Assembly (NCBI GenBank): GCA_964390495.1
Contig: CAYMIN010000002.1
Coordinates: 1 to 64,000 of the forward strand
DNA: 64,000 nt
Origin: UBA11051 sp964390495
GTDB taxonomy: Bacteria > Armatimonadota > Zipacnadia > Zipacnadales > UBA11051
Direction: 5' to 3'
A program made the translations under genes and the position numbers. Each line of letters starts with the position of its first letter. Position 1 is the stretch's first letter. Shown here one piece after another: positions 58,417-64,000 of the stretch. The notes below the pieces were generated by a model. The model saw nothing but the letters and a program-made list of their open reading frames with translations. It had not been told where the DNA came from and searched no databases.

Positions 58417-59448
58417 ATGCGGATTGCTGTGGACGCAATGGGTGGTGACTACGCCCCTGAGGAGATCGTGCCTGCAGCGCTGATGGCACGGGAGAGGCTG
58501 GATGTCGAGATTTGCCTGGTGGGTGACGAGGCCCGGCTCAAAGAGCTAGCGGGATACGGTCCTGAGGGCAGCGTGGGGGTAACGGTAAGGCACTGTAGCG
58601 GGCTAATCGGGATGGACGAAAGTCCCCGTGCAGCCCTGCAGCGAGGTCGCAACTCCTCGGTAGCCACCTGCATCGAGATGGTCAAACAGGGCGAGGCGCA
58701 GGCGGTGGTCTCGGCCGGTAACAGCGGAGCCTTCGTGGCCCTGGCAACCACGCGGCTGCGCAACATCGCTGACATCAGCCGTCCGGCCATCGCTGTCTTC
58801 ATCCCCACGAGGATCGGCAAGGCGATCCTGCTGGACGCAGGGGCCAATGCGGATTGCCGGCCGGAACACCTGCTGCAGTTCGCCACCATGGGTAGCTGCT
58901 ACGCCGAGCATGTCCTGGGATTGCAGGAGCCGCGAGTGGCGATCCTGAATATCGGTGAGGAAGCCGGCAAGGGCAATGTGCTGGTACAGACAACCTATCC
59001 TCTGCTGGCCCAAGCGCCGATCAACTTCGTGGGCCATATCGAGGGCAATGCTATCTTCGATGGGGATGTTGACGTGGTAGTGGCCGACGGGTTTGTGGGG
59101 AATGTGGTGCTGAAAGTGCTGGAGGGCACGTTTCAGTCGATGCTGGACATTTTCCACAGTCAGATCCGCCACAGTAAGCTGGTGCGGTTGGGCGCTTTGC
59201 TGATGAAGCCGGCTTTCCGTCACCTGCAGACGCGCTACAATTGGGCCGAGTATGGCGGGGCTTTGTTACTGGGAGTCAATGGGGTATGTGTGGTAAGCCA
59301 CGGGCGCTCGGACCGTCACGCGATCTGCAAAGCCATCGAGGTGGCGGCCGAGGCTGTAGAACATGATATCATCGAGCAGATGCGTCGGTCGGTGCGTCAG
59401 CTAGGCGAAGTGCAAAGCCCGGCGCAGGCCTTGTCGGAAAGCCAGTAG
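58417..59448 (+). CDS. plsX: Phosphate acyltransferase PlsX
   Basis: 343 residues, standard length. MRIAVDAMGGDYAPEEIV is diagnostic, followed by VSAGNSGAF, GANADCRPEHLLQFA and GFVGNVVLKVLEG. Converts acyl-ACP and phosphate to acyl phosphate, the first step of phospholipid synthesis with PlsY. Starts nine bases after the rpmF stop. Followed by fabH at 72 bases. Confidence 0.97.
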   Translation: MRIAVDAMGGDYAPEEIVPAALMARERLDVEICLVGDEARLKELAGYGPEGSVGVTVRHCSGLIGMDESPRAALQRGRNSSVATCIEMVKQGEAQAVVSAGNSGAFVALATTRLRNIADISRPAIAVFIPTRIGKAILLDAGANADCRPEHLLQFATMGSCYAEHVLGLQEPRVAILNIGEEAGKGNVLVQTTYPLLAQAPINFVGHIEGNAIFDGDVDVVVADGFVGNVVLKVLEGTFQSMLDIFHSQIRHSKLVRLGALLMKPAFRHLQTRYNWAEYGGALLLGVNGVCVVSHGRSDRHAICKAIEVAAEAVEHDIIEQMRRSVRQLGEVQSPAQALSESQ

Positions 59449-59520
59449 CTGAGGCCGAATCCAGGCTCTGCACGGGGCCGGTGGCAACTGCGCAGAGCAA
59501 GAGAGTAGTCAAGCGGAACT

Positions 59521-60513
59521 ATGAACCTACGTGGATGCAGTATCGCCGGTCTCGGCGCTTATGCGCCTGAGCGGATTCTGACCAACGCCGACCTCGAGAA
59601 GATCGTTGATACCACCGATGAGTGGATTGTGACGCACACCGGCATGAAGGAGCGGCACGTGATCGCCGATGATCAGAACTGCTCCGACCTTGCCGTAGAA
59701 GCCTCTAAAGTAGCCCTGGATGATGCGGAGATGGCGGCGCAGGACCTGGAACTGATCATAGTCAGCACCGTCACCTCGGATACCCTCTTCCCTTCCACCT
59801 CTGCGATCCTGGAACACAAGCTAGGGGCCAACCGCGCGGCCAGCTTCGACTTAGTCACCGGCTGCACCGGGTTTGTAGATGCGCTGGTGACCGGCGCGCA
59901 GTTCGTCCATACGGGCGGCTACGACAACGTACTGGTGGTGGCAGCCGAGGCCTTGACACGCATAACCAACTGGGAGGACCGTAGCACCTGCGTGCTGTTC
60001 GGCGACGGCGCCGGGGCGGTGGTACTACAGCCCGATGAGCTGGGCAAGGGGCTGCTGTCGTACGCGATGGACACCCAGGGCTTTGCCGGGGAATTCTTGT
60101 CCTTGCCCTCGAGTGGCTCGGCGTGGCCGCCGGATGAGAAAGCCCTAGCAGAAAACGCGACCAAGATATATATGAACGGGCACGAGATCTTCAAGATGGC
60201 GGTGCGCGGCGTTCCCGACATCGCCCGCCAGGCGATCAGAAAGGCCGACATCAACGCGGCAGAGATTGACTGGGTGGTGATGCACCAGGCCAATAAGCGG
60301 ATCCTCGACGCCGCCGCCGACCGCTTAGGCATTGCCAGGGAAAAGGTGGTCTGCAATATCGAGAAGTATGGCAACACCTCGGCCGCCTCGATGGGGCTGG
60401 CGTTCGACGAGATTTATCGCGACGGTCGCCTGCAGACCGGCGACCTGGTGCTACTGGTCGGCTTCGGGGCCGGCTTCTGCCTGTCAGCGGCGGTGCTGCG
60501 CTGGGAGAGATAG
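59521..60513 (+). CDS. fabH: 3-oxoacyl-[acyl-carrier-protein] synthase III
   Basis: 330 residues. The triad Cys115 (VTGCTGFVDA), His255 (VVMHQANKRI) and Asn285 (EKYGNTSAAS) is intact, and the C-terminal glycine motif VGFGAGFCLSAAVLRW is present. Condenses acetyl-CoA or a branched acyl-CoA with malonyl-ACP to start fatty acid synthesis. Followed not by fabD but by an acyl-CoA dehydrogenase and ETF genes, with fabD after them. Confidence 0.97.
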   Translation: MNLRGCSIAGLGAYAPERILTNADLEKIVDTTDEWIVTHTGMKERHVIADDQNCSDLAVEASKVALDDAEMAAQDLELIIVSTVTSDTLFPSTSAILEHKLGANRAASFDLVTGCTGFVDALVTGAQFVHTGGYDNVLVVAAEALTRITNWEDRSTCVLFGDGAGAVVLQPDELGKGLLSYAMDTQGFAGEFLSLPSSGSAWPPDEKALAENATKIYMNGHEIFKMAVRGVPDIARQAIRKADINAAEIDWVVMHQANKRILDAAADRLGIAREKVVCNIEKYGNTSAASMGLAFDEIYRDGRLQTGDLVLLVGFGAGFCLSAAVLRWER

Positions 60514-60566
60514 AGTCGGTTGCAGCCCCAGACACCGGCTGTGGCTTCCAAAGAAGGAGACTGCCA

Positions 60567-61727
60567 ATGGATTTTGCCTTTACGGAGGATCAGCAGGAGC
60601 TGTTCGAGTATGTGCAGGAGTTCTGTGATGAGAAGCTCAAGCCCTTCGCCGATGAGACCGATGCGGCTGGACAGTATCCCTGGGATAAGGTAAAGCTGCT
60701 GGCGGAGATGGACTTGATGGGGATACCGGTTGCCGAGGAGTACGGTGGGATGGGCCTGGGCTTTTTGGAGTGGGCGGTCGTCGGCGAGCTGCTGTCTGCG
60801 GCCTGCACCACCACTGGGGCTGTGTTTGGGGCGCACATGCTGGCTGAGTACCCGATCATGTTCTTCGGCACCGAAGAGCAGAAGGCCAAATACCTGCCGC
60901 CGTTGGCTACCGGCGAAAGTGTGGGAGCCTTCGGACTGACCGAACCAATGGCAGGCTCCGACGCTGGCGCAGTGCGAACCACCGCACTCAAGGACGGCGA
61001 CGAGTACGTCCTCAATGGCACGAAGGTCTTTATCACCAACGGGGGCGACGCCGAAATCTATGTAATCATCGCCAACAGCCGCCCGGACCGGGGCGTGCGG
61101 GGCATGACCGCCTTCATCGTTGAGAAAGGCACGCCGGGGTTCGAGTTCGGCAAGAACGAGGAGAAGATGGCGTTCAAGTCGCTGTCAAATCGCGAGCTGA
61201 TCTTCAGCGACTGCCGGGTGCCGGCTGAGAACGTGCTGCATAAGGAGGGCCGCGGCTTCCAGGTCACCATGGAGACGCTGCGGCTGGGTCGCATCGGGAT
61301 GGCAATCGGGGCCGTCGGTCTGGCCCAGGCCGCCTATGACGCCGCGGTGACCTATGCCCTGCAGCGCGAGCAATTCGGAGAACGTATCGCCAACTTCCAG
61401 CTTATCCAGAACCATCTGGCGAATATGGCGACCGAGATCGCGGCCGGCCGCCTGCTGACCTACCGGGCCGCATGGCTCAAGGACCAGGGACTGGCCTTCG
61501 AAAAAGAGGCCGCGATGGCGAAAGTCAAGACCTCCGAGGTCTGCGGCGAAGTCACCTCCAAGGCGGTCCAGATCCATGGCGGGTACGGCTACTGCCGCGA
61601 CTACCCCGTTGAACGCTACCTGCGCGAGGCGAAGCTGTTTGAGATCGTGGAGGGCACCTCCGAAATCCAGCGCCTGGTGATCGCCAACCAACTGCTGAAA
61701 GAGGCACAATCGCACAGCGCGCCGTAA
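60567..61727 (+). CDS. Acyl-CoA dehydrogenase, short/butyryl-CoA type
   Basis: 386 residues, the usual length. FAD-binding GAFGLTEPMAGSDAGAVRT and NGTKVFITNGGDAEIYV, helical C-domain with LQREQFGERIANFQLIQNHL, and the C-terminal catalytic base Glu362 in VEGTSEIQRLVIANQ. The position of the base is that of short-chain/butyryl-CoA dehydrogenases. Located directly upstream of etfB and etfA, its electron-transfer partners. In this operon it could either reduce enoyl-CoA with help of a bifurcating ETF or oxidise acyl-CoA. Ribosome site AAGGAG lies before the ATG. Confidence 0.93.
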   Translation: MDFAFTEDQQELFEYVQEFCDEKLKPFADETDAAGQYPWDKVKLLAEMDLMGIPVAEEYGGMGLGFLEWAVVGELLSAACTTTGAVFGAHMLAEYPIMFFGTEEQKAKYLPPLATGESVGAFGLTEPMAGSDAGAVRTTALKDGDEYVLNGTKVFITNGGDAEIYVIIANSRPDRGVRGMTAFIVEKGTPGFEFGKNEEKMAFKSLSNRELIFSDCRVPAENVLHKEGRGFQVTMETLRLGRIGMAIGAVGLAQAAYDAAVTYALQREQFGERIANFQLIQNHLANMATEIAAGRLLTYRAAWLKDQGLAFEKEAAMAKVKTSEVCGEVTSKAVQIHGGYGYCRDYPVERYLREAKLFEIVEGTSEIQRLVIANQLLKEAQSHSAP

Positions 61728-61852
61728 CCTGGGTGCCCGCAGGCCCCTTCCCTGCCAAAGCAGGCGGCCGGACGCGACGGCCAACCGATTCATTCCGGCC
61801 GCAGGTAGGCTCAGGAGATACACGCGCGCAGCGTCCACAGGAGAGCTTCCCG

Positions 61853-62641
61853 ATGAGGATAATCGTCTGCATCAAGTACGTTCCCGACACCACCGAGGTC
61901 AAGATGGACCCCGAAAGCGGCACGCTGATTCGCGAGGGGGTTCCGCATATCATCAATCCCTTCGACGAAAACGCCATCGAGGCCGCGGTGCAGATCGTCG
62001 AAAAGCACGGCGGCGAGGTCATCGGGTTGTGTATGGGCCCGCCCCAAGCCGAGCAAGGCCTGCGCGAGGCTATCGCGATGGGGGTTAATCGGGCGGTGCT
62101 GCTGTGCGATCGGGCGCTGGCCGGCGGCGATACCCTGGCAACCTCCTACTCCCTGGCCCAGGGCATCCGTAAGCTCGGCGAGTTTGACCTGATCTTCTGC
62201 GGCAAGCAGGCCTTCGACGGCGATACCGGCCAGGTCGGCCCGGGCCTCGCCGAGCACCTCGGCATACCGCAGATCACCTACGCCATCGCCATCGAGGAAA
62301 TCACGGATACTGAGATTCAGGTGCGCCGGCTGCTGGCTGACGGCTTCGAGGTAGTCCGCGCCAAGCTGCCCTGCCTGATCACCGCCGTCAAACACCTCAA
62401 CGAGCCGCGCATGCCGGGCCTGAAGGCGCGCATGAAAGCCAAGAAGGCTGAAGTGGAAATCTGGACGCACGAGGACGTCTCGGCGCAGGATAGCCGCTGC
62501 GGCCTGGACGGATCGCCCACTAATGTCATCAAGATCTTCACGCCGACGCGCCAGGTGGAGGGCGAGATAATCGAGGGCGAAACCACCGAAGAGAAGGTCA
62601 AGACGCTGATTGACAAACTGCGCGAGGCGCAGGTGCTGTGA
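61853..62641 (+). CDS. etfB: Electron transfer flavoprotein beta subunit
   Basis: 262 residues. MRIIVCIKYVPDTTEVKMD is the family start, followed by GPPQAEQGLREAIAMGVNRA and FCGKQAFDGDTGQVGPGLAE, the FAD/AMP-binding signature. Forms the ETF heterodimer with the following etfA. ATG at 61853 was chosen because the family start begins there, with GGAGAG upstream; a GTG at 61733 would add 40 residues of unrelated character. The ETF length with the extra C-terminal helix (IEGETTEEKVKTLIDKL) suits bifurcating-type subunits. Confidence 0.93.
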   Translation: MRIIVCIKYVPDTTEVKMDPESGTLIREGVPHIINPFDENAIEAAVQIVEKHGGEVIGLCMGPPQAEQGLREAIAMGVNRAVLLCDRALAGGDTLATSYSLAQGIRKLGEFDLIFCGKQAFDGDTGQVGPGLAEHLGIPQITYAIAIEEITDTEIQVRRLLADGFEVVRAKLPCLITAVKHLNEPRMPGLKARMKAKKAEVEIWTHEDVSAQDSRCGLDGSPTNVIKIFTPTRQVEGEIIEGETTEEKVKTLIDKLREAQVL

Positions 62642-62711
62642 GGTCTCGGTAGTTGGGGAACAGGCCGAAGGTGTAGCACAGCAGAAGCTTAGTCGTCACG
62701 CAGTAGATTCT

Positions 62712-62733
62712 GCGACCCGCTAGCGAGGGTCGC
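62712..62733 (+). promoter_or_regulatory. Hairpin before etfA
   Basis: GCGACCC (62712-62718) and GGGTCGC (62727-62733) form a 7-bp stem in the 106-bp etfB-etfA gap, ending just before the AAGGAG ribosome site. Could modulate translation or stability of the downstream message. Confidence 0.35.
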
Positions 62734-62747
62734 TGAAGGAGCAGTCA

Positions 62748-63950
62748 ATGCCGGTTTATGTAGTCGCAGATAAATGCAAAGGCTGCGGGTTGTGCCTGAA
62801 AGCGTGCCCCTATGGCGCTATCGAGATGGTGGAGGACAAAGCCACTTTCACCGCTGACTGCACCCAGTGCGGGGCCTGTGTGAGTAGCTGCAAGTTCGAC
62901 GCCATCAGAATGGATCGCATCGAGGTTTGCGATATTGACATCTCCCAGTACCAGGGGGTCTGGGTGGTCGCTGAGATCGAAGCGGACGAGCTGGCTGACG
63001 TCACCCTGGAGCTGCTCGGCGAGGGGCGCAAACTGGCTGACGAACTCGGGGTCGAGCTCGGCCTGGTCCTGGTCGGCTATCAGGTCGCCGAGCTGGCCGA
63101 AGTCGTGGGCGCATACGGTGCCGACAAGGTCTATCTGGCTGAAGCGCCCGAGCTTGAGCGCTATCGCACCGGCCCCTACACTGATGTCATCACCGGCCTG
63201 ATCAACAAGTACCAGCCGGAGATCGTGCTGATCGGCGCCACTGCTATGGGGCGCGACCTGGCCTCGCGGATCGCCGCTCGCATCAGTGCCGGGCTGACCG
63301 CCGATTGCACCGGTCTGGCGATTGGGGAGGAAGACGGGGTCAAGCTGTTGTACCAGACCCGCCCGGCCTTCGGCGGCAACATCATGGCGACCATCGTGTG
63401 CCGTCACGCGCGGCCACAGATGGCTACCGTGCGCCCGAGGGTGTTCGAGAAAGCCGAGCCGGATGCAAGCAGAAGCGCCGAGGTCATCAGGGTACCGGTC
63501 TCCATCAACGAAGACAGCGTGTTGACTAAGATAGTCGAGGTGATCCGGGAGAGCGCCGAGGAGGGCCCCAATCTGCAGGACGCCGACATCATCGTCTCCG
63601 GCGGGCGTGGTCTGCGGGCTCCGGAGAACTTCGCCCTGATCCGCGAGCTGGCTGATGCCATCGGTGGGGCGGTGGGAGCCTCGCGTGCGACCGTTGACGC
63701 CGGCTGGATTCCCGCCTACCACCAGGTCGGCCAGACGGGCAAGACCGTGCATCCGAAGCTGTACATCGCCTGTGGCATATCGGGTGCGGTACAGCATCTG
63801 GCCGGGATGTCGTCTTCTGATTGCATCATCGCGATCAATAATGATCCGGCGGCGCCGATTTTTGAGGTGGCGCATTTGGGGATCGTCGGCGACCTGTTTG
63901 AGGTGGTACCGGCTCTGGCTAAGGCCCTTCGCGAGGAGTTCGGAGGCTGA
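62748..63950 (+). CDS. etfA: Electron transfer flavoprotein alpha subunit with N-terminal 2[4Fe-4S] ferredoxin domain
   Basis: 400 residues. The first 55 form a ferredoxin domain with two complete cluster motifs (Cys10, 13, 16, 20 and Cys38, 41, 44, 48; CKGCGLCLKACP and CTQCGACVSSC). The ETF alpha domain follows, ending with the FAD site VGASRATVDAGWIP, YIACGISGAVQHLAGM and IAINNDPAAPIFEVAHLGIVGD. Such a fusion is known from CarE of the electron-bifurcating caffeyl-CoA reductase complex, and points to ferredoxin-linked electron flow with the adjacent dehydrogenase. fabD starts three bases after its stop. Confidence 0.93.
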   Translation: MPVYVVADKCKGCGLCLKACPYGAIEMVEDKATFTADCTQCGACVSSCKFDAIRMDRIEVCDIDISQYQGVWVVAEIEADELADVTLELLGEGRKLADELGVELGLVLVGYQVAELAEVVGAYGADKVYLAEAPELERYRTGPYTDVITGLINKYQPEIVLIGATAMGRDLASRIAARISAGLTADCTGLAIGEEDGVKLLYQTRPAFGGNIMATIVCRHARPQMATVRPRVFEKAEPDASRSAEVIRVPVSINEDSVLTKIVEVIRESAEEGPNLQDADIIVSGGRGLRAPENFALIRELADAIGGAVGASRATVDAGWIPAYHQVGQTGKTVHPKLYIACGISGAVQHLAGMSSSDCIIAINNDPAAPIFEVAHLGIVGDLFEVVPALAKALREEFGG

Positions 63951-63953
63951 CCG

Positions 63954-64000
63954 ATGCTCGCTTTCATCTGTCCGGGCCAGGGTTCCCAGGGCGTCGGCAT
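63954..64000 (+). CDS. fabD: Malonyl-CoA:ACP transacylase, start only (window edge)
   Basis: The last 47 bases encode MLAFICPGQGSQGVG, the characteristic N-terminus of FabD. The ATG follows GGAGG and lies three bases after the etfA stop. The gene continues outside the window. It shows that the dehydrogenase/ETF genes are embedded in the fatty-acid synthesis operon. Confidence 0.85.
   Translation, partial: MLAFICPGQGSQGVG

Overview
The window is GC-rich bacterial chromosome from an uncultured-looking, polysaccharide-degrading Gram-negative-type organism. The evidence is a dense set of secreted carbohydrate-active proteins, WD40 secretory proteins whose mature N-termini read LPxGAxQRLG (a form I associate with Planctomycetota and related deep lineages), frequent GTG/TTG starts, and ordinary housekeeping genes (secG, lepB, rpmF, plsX, fabH). 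Planctomycetota or Armatimonadota-like is a guess from style only; no rRNA or other marker allows placement.

Layout. 0.2-3.3 kb: a c-di-GMP pair, HD-GYP phosphodiesterase then a PAS/GGDEF cyclase. 3.3-12.1 kb: secreted glycoside-hydrolase-like protein, alpha/beta hydrolase, secG, a HIT protein with a near-perfect sigma70 promoter, a secreted Ig-like protein, an orphan solute-binding protein and a beta-propeller glycosidase-like protein. 12.2-21.8 kb: a 5'-nucleotidase gene followed by an apparent operon alternating secreted right-handed beta-helix (pectate-lyase-like) and secreted WD40 proteins (PL-WD-PL-PL-PL-WD), ended by a strong terminator and followed by the wreck of a third WD40 copy. 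22.2-26.2 kb: three minus-strand secreted polysaccharide-related genes. 26.4-30.3 kb: a sulfatase-fold protein with Thr in the catalytic position, an FAD oxidoreductase and a Ppx/GppA protein. 30.5-36.8 kb: an unusual gene set (Gfo/Idh/MocA, DegT aminotransferase, isochorismatase fold, UroD/MtaA fold, ureohydrolase fold, polysaccharide deacetylase) that looks like one undescribed pathway.

36.8-42.8 kb is the most unusual part. A 29-repeat CRISPR array (28 spacers of 32-33 bp, 39252-40995) has no cas genes in the window. Left of it, a solitary repeat (36926-36954) and a two-repeat mini-array (38471-38560) of a variant repeat sit among phage-like genes, at least three of which begin or break off exactly at a CRISPR repeat. 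One spacer of the main array resembles the start of one of these genes (22 of 28 bases, same GDHV peptide), so the array appears to target relatives of the element lodged beside it. On the right, an intact TnpB nuclease gene ends 58 bp from the last repeat and is preceded by a coupled small ORF resembling the N-terminal half of a TnpB/Cas12-like protein.

42.9-46.1 kb: a FecR-domain protein and a CHASE2-adenylate/guanylate cyclase. 46.3-56.0 kb: heparinase II/III-like protein, a 1412-residue secreted enzyme-like protein with CBM and FG-GAP repeats, and a GH36-like gene split by one in-frame TAG. 56.1-64.0 kb: a small membrane protein and signal peptidase I, then, from a TTGACA-18-TATAAT promoter, yceD-rpmF-plsX-fabH, an acyl-CoA dehydrogenase, etfB, a ferredoxin-fused etfA and the start of fabD. 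The insertion of an electron-bifurcation-type module in a fatty-acid synthesis operon is notable.
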